From Dyadobacter alkalitolerans DSM 23607 (GTDB lineage Bacteria > Bacteroidota > Bacteroidia > Cytophagales > Spirosomataceae): a stretch of 64,000 nt of DNA. Positions within the stretch are counted from its first letter, which is position 1. Every line of letters starts with the position of its first letter. The stretch covers positions 1 to 64,000 of the forward strand of contig NZ_AUAS01000007.1 in the NCBI RefSeq assembly GCF_000428845.1, in the 5' to 3' direction. The notes under the pieces were generated by a model. That model was not told the DNA's origin, did no database searches, and was given only the letters and a program-made list of their open reading frames with translations. Position numbers and translations under genes: made by a program. Shown here in pieces: positions 43,074 to 53,163 of the stretch.

Positions 43074-46000
43074 ATGTCTAAACCCAAAAGAATCAGCATA
43101 TACACATCGCTCATTGTGTTCGGACTGATCATTATCGCATTTAGTGCCTTTCAATTCAATAGATCAGCATCATTAACCATTAAAAAGGGCTCCCGCATTG
43201 TGTTGCTGGGAAACAACCTGGGTTCGCGGATGATGAACTACGACAATTTCGAAACGGAGCTGCACGTGCGCTATCCCGAGGAAATGCTCTACATCCGCAA
43301 TATGTGCGATGGTGGCGACACCCCGGGTTTCCGGCCGCACGCAAGCCGTAACCAGCCGTGGGCCTTTCCGGGAGCTGAAAAGTTTCAGACCGAACTGGCC
43401 AACCCATCGCAAAGTGAAGGACATCTGGACACGCCGGATCAGTGGCTAACGCGCCTGAAACCAGACGTGATTATTGCATTCTTTGGCTATAACGAGTCGT
43501 TTCAGGGAAAAGAGGGACTTGAAAATTATAAGGCTGAGCTGGATGCATTTATCAAACATACATTAAGCCAGAAATACAACGGAGCCGCAGCGCCGCAGCT
43601 GGCCATTGTCTCGCCGATCGCTTTCGAGGATCTTTCAGCCAAATTCGACCTTCCCAATGGCAAGAAGGAAAATGAAAACCTGGCGCTTTATGCAAAGGGA
43701 ATGAAGGAAATCGCGGCAAAAAACAATGTGCTGTTTGTAGACGCATTTAATCCCTCAAAACAATGGTATGCTGATAGCAAAGAGGATCTGACCATTGACG
43801 GCTCGCAATTGAATGAGGCTGGTTATAAAAAACTGGGCGTCCTGCTTGCAGACCAGGTTTTTGGCAAAGCATCACCAAAAGCGGAAGCGAACCGGAAGCT
43901 GGTTAAGGACGCTGTGGATGAAAAAAACTGGATGTGGCACAATGACTTCAAGATCCCGAATGGTGTCCACGTTTATGGCCGTCGTTACAATCCTTTTGGT
44001 CCCGATAATTATCCTGCTGAAATAGAGAAAATCCGTGAAATGACGGATATCCGGGACAAGGCGATCTGGCTGGCAGCATCGAAAGGCCAGAAAACGGACC
44101 TGGCGGCGGCAGATAAAAACACGAAACCCCTGCCTCCGGTAAAAACGAATTTCAACCCGGAGAAAAACGGAAGCCTTCAATATTTGTATGGAAAAGATGC
44201 GCTTGCCAAGCTGAAAGTGCCGGAAGGTTATAAGATTGAGCTTTTTGCTTCGGAGGAAGAATTTCCGGATCTGGCAAAGCCTATGCAGATGTCATTTGAC
44301 AACAAAGGCCGTCTGTGGATCGCGACCATGCCAAGTTACCCGCATTACAAGCCGGGCGATTCAAAACCGAATGACAAGATCATTATCCTCGAAGATACCA
44401 ATGGCGACGGAAAAGCGGATAAGCAAACTGTTTTTGCAGATGGGCTGCATTTGCCGCTTGGATTTGAGATCGCTCCAGAAGGCGTCTACATTTCGCAGGG
44501 AACAAACCTGAAATTGTACACAGATACGAATGGTGACGACAAAGCGGATAAAAGTGAGATCCTGCTCAGCGGATTCGACGATCACGATACGCACCATAAC
44601 AGCCACGCGTTCACGGTTGATCCTTCGGGTGCCATTTATTCAGGTGAAGGGGTGTTTTTGCATACTAATGTTGAAACTTCTTACGGGCCTGTGCGGGCAA
44701 CGAATGGTGGATTTTACAGATATGCGCCGCAATTGAGGAAACTGGAACGCACTGCGCAGCTTTCGATTCCTAACCCCTGGGGCATTGCATTTGACGACTG
44801 GGGACAGCCGTTTTTTGCTGAAACTTCCAGTCCGGATGTGCGCTGGATGATGCCAGGCTCCATTTTGCCCCGCTACGGAGAAGCCAACCATAAATCGGTT
44901 CAGCTGATAGAAGAAAAACACAGGGTAAGGCCCACTTCCGGATTGGAATTCGTTTCCAGCCGTCATTTCCCGGATGAATTGCAAGGGGACTTTCTGATCA
45001 ATAATACCATTGGTTTTTTGGGGACAAAAGAGCATACATTAAAGGACGACGGCACCGGCTACAAAAGCACGCACCGCATGGACCTTATCGTAAGCGAAGA
45101 TCGCAATTTCCGTCCGGTGGATATGGAATTCGCCCCCGACGGCTCCCTTTACCTGATCGACTGGCACAATATCCTCATCGGTCACATGCAGCATAATGCA
45201 CGTGATCCTTTGCGCGATCACTCGCACGGCCGTGTTTATCGTGTTACGTATCCTTCGCGCCCGTTGGTAACGCCGGCAAAAGTGGATGGCGCCAGCATTG
45301 AAGAACTTTTGGAAAACCTCAAATTACCCGAATATCGCACACGTTACAGGACCAGACGCGAACTGAGAGGCCGCAATGCTTCCGAAGTGCTGCCGAAAAT
45401 TACAAAATGGGTTGCAGGACTTGACAAGAATGATCCAAGATACGAACACCATCTGCTGGAAGGATTATGGGTAACATGGGGCCTTAATAAATTGGATCAG
45501 AAGCTTTTAAAGCAGGTTTTGAAGGCAAAGGATTATCATGCAAGGGCTGCGGCCGTGCAAGTTGTGCGTTACACCGGCCATCAGGTGCCGGATCAGGCGG
45601 AGCTGCTGATGCAGGCTGCACGGGACGAAAACAGCCGGGTCAGGCTTGTCGCCATTGTCGCTGCTTCCTGGATCGAAAAGGACAAAGGGCTTGCTGTGCT
45701 GGCAGAGGCAAAAAAGTTGCCGCTCGATGACTGGACGATCCATGCTTACGAAGGTGCGCTGGCCCACCTTAATGGTGAGAACATGAAAAAGGAAAAGCAG
45801 GAAGTGACGCAAACGGCACTGAAAGGCAAAGCGCTCGAATTGTATACATTAGGCAAAACTATTTATGCAAAAGAAGGATATTGTGCAACTTGCCACCAGC
45901 CTGACGGAAAGGGGCTTACAGCTTCCGGATTTCCGCCACTGGCAGGCACCCCCTGGGTGCTGGGCAGCGATGAGCGGTTGATCAAGCTGGCTTTGAAAGG

Positions 46001-46247
46001 ATTGCTGGGGCCGATTGAGGTCAATGGACAGAAATATCCTGGTCAGGTGCCTATGACGCCATTTGCCGGCTTGCTGAATGATGATGAAATGGCTGCCGTG
46101 CTTACTTACGTCAGGAATTCATTTGGAAACAAAGGCCCCGCCATCATGCCTGAAAAAGTGAAGCAGGTAAGGGCTGCAACGGAGAGCAAAAAAGACTTTT
46201 ATTCTCCTGACCAGTTGCTGAAAGAGCATCCGCTTGAAAAAATGTAG
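43074..46247 (+). CDS. large pseudo-SGNH / PVC-type propeller / HEAT / cytochrome c protein
   Basis: This 1057-residue exported protein has an N-terminal membrane anchor or signal (about 10-28). Residues about 35-265 form an SGNH-hydrolase-like domain in which the catalytic Ser and His positions look replaced (LLGNNLGSRM; DGSQLNEAGY). A PVC-type dehydrogenase-like six-bladed propeller follows at about 375-720 (PEGYKIELFASEEEFPDLAKP, core GYKIELFAS; SFDNKGRLWIA; DTNGDGKAD), then helical HEAT-like repeats (about 730-900) and a c-type cytochrome domain with C937-AT-C940-H941. Such proteins probably oxidise a sugar and hand electrons to the haem, but no substrate is known. It lies 46 bp after the ThuA gene, with a terminator at 46267-46303. 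Confidence 0.88.
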   Translation: MSKPKRISIYTSLIVFGLIIIAFSAFQFNRSASLTIKKGSRIVLLGNNLGSRMMNYDNFETELHVRYPEEMLYIRNMCDGGDTPGFRPHASRNQPWAFPGAEKFQTELANPSQSEGHLDTPDQWLTRLKPDVIIAFFGYNESFQGKEGLENYKAELDAFIKHTLSQKYNGAAAPQLAIVSPIAFEDLSAKFDLPNGKKENENLALYAKGMKEIAAKNNVLFVDAFNPSKQWYADSKEDLTIDGSQLNEAGYKKLGVLLADQVFGKASPKAEANRKLVKDAVDEKNWMWHNDFKIPNGVHVYGRRYNPFGPDNYPAEIEKIREMTDIRDKAIWLAASKGQKTDLAAADKNTKPLPPVKTNFNPEKNGSLQYLYGKDALAKLKVPEGYKIELFASEEEFPDLAKPMQMSFDNKGRLWIATMPSYPHYKPGDSKPNDKIIILEDTNGDGKADKQTVFADGLHLPLGFEIAPEGVYISQGTNLKLYTDTNGDDKADKSEILLSGFDDHDTHHNSHAFTVDPSGAIYSGEGVFLHTNVETSYGPVRATNGGFYRYAPQLRKLERTAQLSIPNPWGIAFDDWGQPFFAETSSPDVRWMMPGSILPRYGEANHKSVQLIEEKHRVRPTSGLEFVSSRHFPDELQGDFLINNTIGFLGTKEHTLKDDGTGYKSTHRMDLIVSEDRNFRPVDMEFAPDGSLYLIDWHNILIGHMQHNARDPLRDHSHGRVYRVTYPSRPLVTPAKVDGASIEELLENLKLPEYRTRYRTRRELRGRNASEVLPKITKWVAGLDKNDPRYEHHLLEGLWVTWGLNKLDQKLLKQVLKAKDYHARAAAVQVVRYTGHQVPDQAELLMQAARDENSRVRLVAIVAASWIEKDKGLAVLAEAKKLPLDDWTIHAYEGALAHLNGENMKKEKQEVTQTALKGKALELYTLGKTIYAKEGYCATCHQPDGKGLTASGFPPLAGTPWVLGSDERLIKLALKGLLGPIEVNGQKYPGQVPMTPFAGLLNDDEMAAVLTYVRNSFGNKGPAIMPEKVKQVRAATESKKDFYSPDQLLKEHPLEKM

Positions 46248-46266
46248 GCTACAATGCTTCATACAC

Positions 46267-46303
46267 AAAGGCTATTTTCCGAAAGGGAAATAGCCTTTTT
46301 TTT
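46267..46303 (+). terminator. Rho-independent terminator after cytochrome c gene
   Basis: A 14-bp stem with one wobble pair (AAAGGCTATTTTCC / GGGAAATAGCCTTT), a GAAA loop and a run of eight or more T residues lie 19 bp after the stop at 46247. Confidence 0.9.
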
Positions 46304-46411
46304 GGTTTACGAATTCATCTGCGTTTCATTTGTAACTTGGTGGTTATAGTATTATTTCATTTTATATTATTTAAAAATGAATAAAAAGCGATGTCGTTTT
46401 GTAGAATTTCT

Positions 46412-46419
46412 TACATTTG
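46412..46419 (+). promoter_or_regulatory. -7 promoter box upstream of GH42-like gene
   Basis: TACATTTG matches TAnnTTTG exactly and ends 36 nt before the ATG at 46456. A TTTTG at 46397-46401 is too close to be a good -33 element. Confidence 0.4.
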
Positions 46420-46455
46420 AAAATCGAATAATTTGTAAATGTGGTGTTTGAAAAT

Positions 46456-49017
46456 ATGAGAAAACGTATATTCGTAAAATGGCAGGCTAGTACTCTTTTC
46501 TTCTCTCTTTCCCTTTTTGTTTCCCCGCTCGATCTATCAGCTCAGCAGCCCCGGTACTTCGCAGTTTCCATGGTCAATGAAAATGACAATGCGTCTTTGC
46601 CCACCATTCAGGCGGCGAAGGACATTGGGTTCAATGCTGTGGCGCTTACGGTGCAATGGGGAACTATTGAAGGGAAAATTTCCAGGATTCTGAAAGCCGA
46701 GAAAGGAGCCGATTACAATGTGTGGAAGCAGTATGATGACCAGATTTCCCTGGCCACTTCGCTGGGGATGAAAATAGCGCTTAACATTGCTGTCAGCACC
46801 GGCGATGATGTTACAAACAGCATTTCCGACCGCTATGGCGTGGATACGGGTGATGGCTGGAAAAAAGAAGAGCGCATGCTGGTGGTCAACTATGAAGGGC
46901 AGGAAGCTGTTTTTCAAAAGCAAGGCGGTCCGATAAGGCCTAACATTAACCTGCAATTTGTAATGACTTCGCTTGCTGCGCAATCCACGCGTGACCGCAT
47001 TTCCGGATTTGCAGCAAAGGTTATGCAGCGTTACAAATATTTGCAGGATCAGAACAATCTGCTGTATGTGAACCTGATATACTCACGCCAGGGTGAAGGC
47101 GAGTTTGATATGGGTTCTACAAAATATCACTATGAGCAGCAGCTCGATATGGTTAATGCGCTGACGGATTACTCGCAGCCCATGACCATTGCATACAGGA
47201 ACTGGCTGAAAGGGAAATATGGACATATCGAATATCTGAATGCTGCCTGGGGCACGAATCATTCGTCATTCGACCAGGTTTCGCCAAAGCGGCCCTCCGG
47301 TTCCACATTCACCGGCCCGGACGGAACCGACTGGTTTGCATTCCGGACGTTGATTTTGAAAGAGACCAATAATTTGTTCAAGAACGCGGTCAAAGGCGTA
47401 AGTCCCAATACAAAAGTGATCACGCACCACGGATCGGTTTACGACAAGATTGCCCGGTCGAGGGGCACGCTTCATTTTAACGAGATCGGTGCAGACCTGG
47501 ATGGTATCAAGATTAATGATGAAGTTTATTATGATCACCGTTTTGCACTAGATCTGGTGCGGTCCAACCTGCCGGGGAAGCTTTACGTAAATGAAGCGGC
47601 CTATGTGACGGGAATGGAGTCGGTGGAAAGCATTACAACGGAAAGTTTCACCCACGGCGCCCATGTGGTCACCATGTTTTACCTGGAAAATGCCTTGAAG
47701 TCCCAGGATGCGATAAATTCATTGAAAAAACTCGCCTCCGATTGGGTAAAAGACAAGCCTGTGATAACCCCTGCTCCCAGCAATTCAAACACTTTTACAT
47801 TATCCAGCATGATCGACAGTGATGGCTGCCGTACGGTACGCGATACTTACTGGAACGACTGCGACGCTTACATCCGGTGGAGAAACACTTTTGACAATGG
47901 CGGCGGAAGGCCCATCAACTTCACAATGCAAAATGATGTGGTGAAGCCGGGCTGCTTTTATAAAGATCTTTCACTTGCCGGCAACGGACAGCAGTCAGCC
48001 TCCATCATTCCGGACGGGAAATTTGTCCATATGACGGATGCAAACTGCAAGCTGATCTCCACCGTTAAAGGTTCCGGCCTCACGAACGGCACCGATAACT
48101 TTACGGCGAAAGTTGAAATTGATGACCATGTGAAATCGCACGACGGACAGCCTTATGTGCAACGCCATTTCAAACTGACGCCGGGCGGTACGAACCCAAC
48201 AAGTGCCAACATAACGTTATATGTCAGTCAGGAAGAGCTTACGGCTTTCAATGCAATGAGTACAGTAAAGCTGCCTGAGAATGCAACAGATTCCGACCGG
48301 TTCCGGGCTAACCTCAGGATCCTGCAATGGCATGGCGACATGAAACCTGGCAACCCCGATTTTACCATTGACCCCAACGACGATGACATTCAGTGGGATG
48401 GCATACTCAATCTATGGAGGATAAGATTTAACGTAAACGGATTTTCAACATTCCATATCTCAGCCGTTAATGCAGCACCGCTGCCCGTAACCCTCGTTAA
48501 TTTCAGTGGGAAGAAAGAAGAGAACGCGGTTTCGCTTCATTGGCAGACTTCCGAAGAAACCAACAGTGATTATTTCGAGATCCAGCATGGCGTGGACGGG
48601 AAGCAGTGGACAAAGATCGGCGAAGTGGACGCAGCGGCAGAAAGCAAGATTTTGAAAAGCTATCATTTTGTCCATTCGGTTCCGGTGAACGGCAACAACC
48701 TGTATCGCCTGAAAATGGTGGATCAGGACGACACATTTGCTTATTCGAGGATCATTTCAGCCGCATTTGAAAATGCCGAGCAACTAACGCTATATCCAAA
48801 CCCCGTCACTTCGGGCACCATTTTTCTGCAATATTCCGGTGCGGCACCCACCGTTACGCTCACGGATATTACGGGCAGGGCCGTTCCGGTAACCACCGAA
48901 AAAACCAGTCCGGATCAGCTGAATGTAAGGGCGAAAACGCGGTTAATGCCCGGCTTGTACATTCTCAGTGCAGATTATGGCACCAAGCAGGTCCGGCATA
49001 AAGTGGTTGTTGATTAA
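46456..49017 (+). CDS. T9SS-secreted GH42/beta-galactosidase-like protein
   Basis: This 853-residue protein has a signal peptide (ending DLSAQ, about residue 30), an N-terminal (beta/alpha)8-like region with IGFNAVALTVQWGTIEG and IEYLNAAWGTNHSS resembling GH42 galactosidases, and candidate acidic residues in YSRQGEGEF and LYVNEAAY. A Cys-containing middle region and a beta-sandwich segment (LPVTLVNFSGKKEENAVSLH, core FSGKKEENAVSLHW) precede a type A T9SS sorting domain (LYPNP, MPGLYIL, KVVVD) at about 775-853. ATG at 46456 is chosen; GTG at 46441 would add five residues. Glycosidase activity is inferred, since it could also be an inactive binding protein. Confidence 0.82.
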   Translation: MRKRIFVKWQASTLFFSLSLFVSPLDLSAQQPRYFAVSMVNENDNASLPTIQAAKDIGFNAVALTVQWGTIEGKISRILKAEKGADYNVWKQYDDQISLATSLGMKIALNIAVSTGDDVTNSISDRYGVDTGDGWKKEERMLVVNYEGQEAVFQKQGGPIRPNINLQFVMTSLAAQSTRDRISGFAAKVMQRYKYLQDQNNLLYVNLIYSRQGEGEFDMGSTKYHYEQQLDMVNALTDYSQPMTIAYRNWLKGKYGHIEYLNAAWGTNHSSFDQVSPKRPSGSTFTGPDGTDWFAFRTLILKETNNLFKNAVKGVSPNTKVITHHGSVYDKIARSRGTLHFNEIGADLDGIKINDEVYYDHRFALDLVRSNLPGKLYVNEAAYVTGMESVESITTESFTHGAHVVTMFYLENALKSQDAINSLKKLASDWVKDKPVITPAPSNSNTFTLSSMIDSDGCRTVRDTYWNDCDAYIRWRNTFDNGGGRPINFTMQNDVVKPGCFYKDLSLAGNGQQSASIIPDGKFVHMTDANCKLISTVKGSGLTNGTDNFTAKVEIDDHVKSHDGQPYVQRHFKLTPGGTNPTSANITLYVSQEELTAFNAMSTVKLPENATDSDRFRANLRILQWHGDMKPGNPDFTIDPNDDDIQWDGILNLWRIRFNVNGFSTFHISAVNAAPLPVTLVNFSGKKEENAVSLHWQTSEETNSDYFEIQHGVDGKQWTKIGEVDAAAESKILKSYHFVHSVPVNGNNLYRLKMVDQDDTFAYSRIISAAFENAEQLTLYPNPVTSGTIFLQYSGAAPTVTLTDITGRAVPVTTEKTSPDQLNVRAKTRLMPGLYILSADYGTKQVRHKVVVD

Positions 49018-49044
49018 GCTAAGTAAAACATTTGATATCATTGG

Positions 49045-49071
49045 GAGCGGGCTTTCTGCCCGCTCTTTTTT
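49045..49071 (+). terminator. Rho-independent terminator
   Basis: A perfect 8-bp stem (GAGCGGGC / GCCCGCTC, loop TTTCT) is followed by six T residues, 28 bp after the stop at 49017. Confidence 0.9.
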
Positions 49072-49220
49072 GTATTGTCCCAATCCGGTTTCCGCATTCG
49101 CCCGCGAGTAAAAAAGCCGTTGAAATTTAAGAATCCGGTTATAATGGTTTAGTTTTGAATTGATAAATGCTGGGTTTAAATAAATCAGGGCTACAAAATT
49201 CAATTCACTTTCCGGTTAAT

Positions 49221-50921
49221 ATGAAGTCACGATTTCTCTCGGGTGTCGTAATATGCTTGGTCATTCTTGTATACTTATTTTACAATTTTTATTACTCCGT
49301 CAACTTTCCCTACCAGGACGATTTTCTCTTAATTCAATTCATTGAAGTGGTTTCCCAGGGCGGGCTCGGCGTTTTTGGCCTAATCACAGAGCTCTTCCGA
49401 ACATTCAATGACCATAAGGCGGTAGTTCCGAGGCTTATCGCCCTCATCGAATACACCATCACCGGGCATCTCAACTTCCGGTTTTATATCGTGCTTGTTT
49501 CGATTAATGTAACATTCATTTTCTATTTCATTTACCTGCAATACAAGAAGACCAGGCTGCCGCTTTATTATTTCATTCCTGCCGCTTTCCTGTATTTCCA
49601 GCCGCTTTTCTATGATGTCTCCGGCTGGGCATTGAACGGAATGCAGCATTCGTTCCTGACGGCATTCACTGTCAGCGCCATTATACTGGCCTCGCGTCGC
49701 ACCAATATGTCGCTGTACGGCGCGATGCTTTGCTGCTTTCTGGCCACTTTTACGCATGGAAACGGGATCTTGTCCTTTCCGGCAATCATATTTTATTTCC
49801 TGTGTTTCAAAGACTTCAAGCGGGCCATGATTACGGGCGGGTTCATGATCCTTTGCCTGGTGATCTACCTTGCAGGTTATGAATCGGGTCAAGCTGTGAG
49901 CCTGCCGAAGGACATGGTTGTGTTTTTCTCCTCGCTTTTCGGTTTTATTGGTTCGGCTATGTCGCTATGGGCCTTTCCGGAGTTTTTCTCGGCAGTTTGG
50001 GGCGCGGTTATCATTGCGTTTATGGTATACATCGTTTGGCGCGTGGCTGCGATATATCTCAATAAGCCCGTCAATGTTAAACCCGGGACGGCTGAGCTGC
50101 TGGCGTTGTTCGCATTCATTTTTATTACCAGTCTGGTAATTGCACTTTTCCGTTCGTGGGCGGGCAGTACCATAGCAAGCCGGTTCCAGATCTATGCGTC
50201 GCTGTCGACAGTGATGTTTTACATTCTGTTGCTGGATTACAGCTCATTCTTTCGCAGGAAAGCGGTTTTTTACACCATTACAGCGCTGAGCGTCTTCTAT
50301 TGCGTTTATTCCTATTACAAATTTACAGGCACGGTTGCGATCAAAAGAACGACCTATCTCGCCGATGTATACAACTGGAAAACAAACCGCAACATGTTTT
50401 CGGTTGAGAAAACCATCATCAGAAATGGCAGCTTTTATCTGATTCCCGGCTACGAAAAAGGATTTTTCCACTTGCCCGAACCCGTCGTTGAGCGCGACGA
50501 GCTGGATTCCATGTTTAACGCGAACACCATGGCTGCCAGAAATTACGCGCTTTATGTGGAGGATTGGGACATTGAAAGGGTCGTGCGGCAGGGCGTCGAA
50601 CACCTTACCGTTTACTTCGTGGCAAGCAATGTGGCTCCCGGAGGAAAAGGCCTCGCCGGCGATCGCTTTTTGGTTTTAAGAGATCAGAAAACGCGTGTGA
50701 TTCATCTCTTGAATGCCAATCCGAAAATAGATTCGAGAAAGGAAATTATCACCAAAATACACTATTACAAAGCAGGGTTCAATACTTTCCTGAGAGAGGA
50801 CGACCTCGTTGCCGGAACTTATGACATGGGGATTCTGGATGTAAGTAACGACGGCCAAAAGACGTTTTACAAATTAGATAAATCCCTTTTTGCATCTGGC
50901 TCCGCATACAGCCCGAAATAG
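49221..50921 (+). CDS. polytopic membrane protein, GT-C glycosyltransferase-like
   Basis: This 566-residue protein has about ten membrane helices over residues 5-400 and a C-terminal soluble domain of about 160 residues. YQDDFLLIQF after the first helix is an acidic loop motif like that of GT-C glycosyltransferases using polyprenyl-linked sugars. ATG at 49221 (MKSRFLSG) puts the first helix at the start; an upstream ATG at 49167 would add 18 polar residues. A TAGTTTTG box at 49150-49157 lies upstream. It is monocistronic; the role in envelope glycan assembly is inferred only from topology. Confidence 0.72.
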   Translation: MKSRFLSGVVICLVILVYLFYNFYYSVNFPYQDDFLLIQFIEVVSQGGLGVFGLITELFRTFNDHKAVVPRLIALIEYTITGHLNFRFYIVLVSINVTFIFYFIYLQYKKTRLPLYYFIPAAFLYFQPLFYDVSGWALNGMQHSFLTAFTVSAIILASRRTNMSLYGAMLCCFLATFTHGNGILSFPAIIFYFLCFKDFKRAMITGGFMILCLVIYLAGYESGQAVSLPKDMVVFFSSLFGFIGSAMSLWAFPEFFSAVWGAVIIAFMVYIVWRVAAIYLNKPVNVKPGTAELLALFAFIFITSLVIALFRSWAGSTIASRFQIYASLSTVMFYILLLDYSSFFRRKAVFYTITALSVFYCVYSYYKFTGTVAIKRTTYLADVYNWKTNRNMFSVEKTIIRNGSFYLIPGYEKGFFHLPEPVVERDELDSMFNANTMAARNYALYVEDWDIERVVRQGVEHLTVYFVASNVAPGGKGLAGDRFLVLRDQKTRVIHLLNANPKIDSRKEIITKIHYYKAGFNTFLREDDLVAGTYDMGILDVSNDGQKTFYKLDKSLFASGSAYSPK

Positions 50922-50976
50922 TATTTCGGATGTGATTCCAATGTTTTTTGTGCTAGGTTAAGCGGTAAAAAAATCG

Positions 50977-51000
50977 TATCTTTACGGGCTTAAAAAGCCT
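50977..51000 (+). promoter_or_regulatory. gyrB leader: -7-like box and small hairpin
   Basis: TATCTTTA (50977-50984) is a 7 of 8 match to the -7 box, followed at once by a 6-bp hairpin (GGGCTT-AAA-AAGCCT, 50986-51000) in the gyrB leader, 39 bp before the ATG. A supercoiling-sensitive promoter is expected for gyrB but cannot be judged from sequence. Confidence 0.4.
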
Positions 51001-51002
51001 GA

Positions 51003-52994
<1,992 letters not shown>

Positions 52995-53017
52995 CTTTTG
53001 ACCCCTATAAGTTTTGG

Positions 53018-53050
53018 AAACGGATGGCTGTCAATCGCAGCCATCCGTTT
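53018..53050 (+). terminator. Rho-independent terminator after gyrB
   Basis: A perfect 13-bp stem (AAACGGATGGCTG / CAGCCATCCGTTT) with a 7-nt loop is followed by a T-rich tract, 23 bp after the gyrB stop. Confidence 0.88.
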
Positions 53051-53163
53051 CTGTTTTTCGGACTAAGATTTAACAGAAAGTTCATGTTAGGAGAAACATT
53101 AGATTCTTAGATTCGTTGAATTTTTAATAGCCATTTATAACACAACCCTTAAAGAATTCAAAT

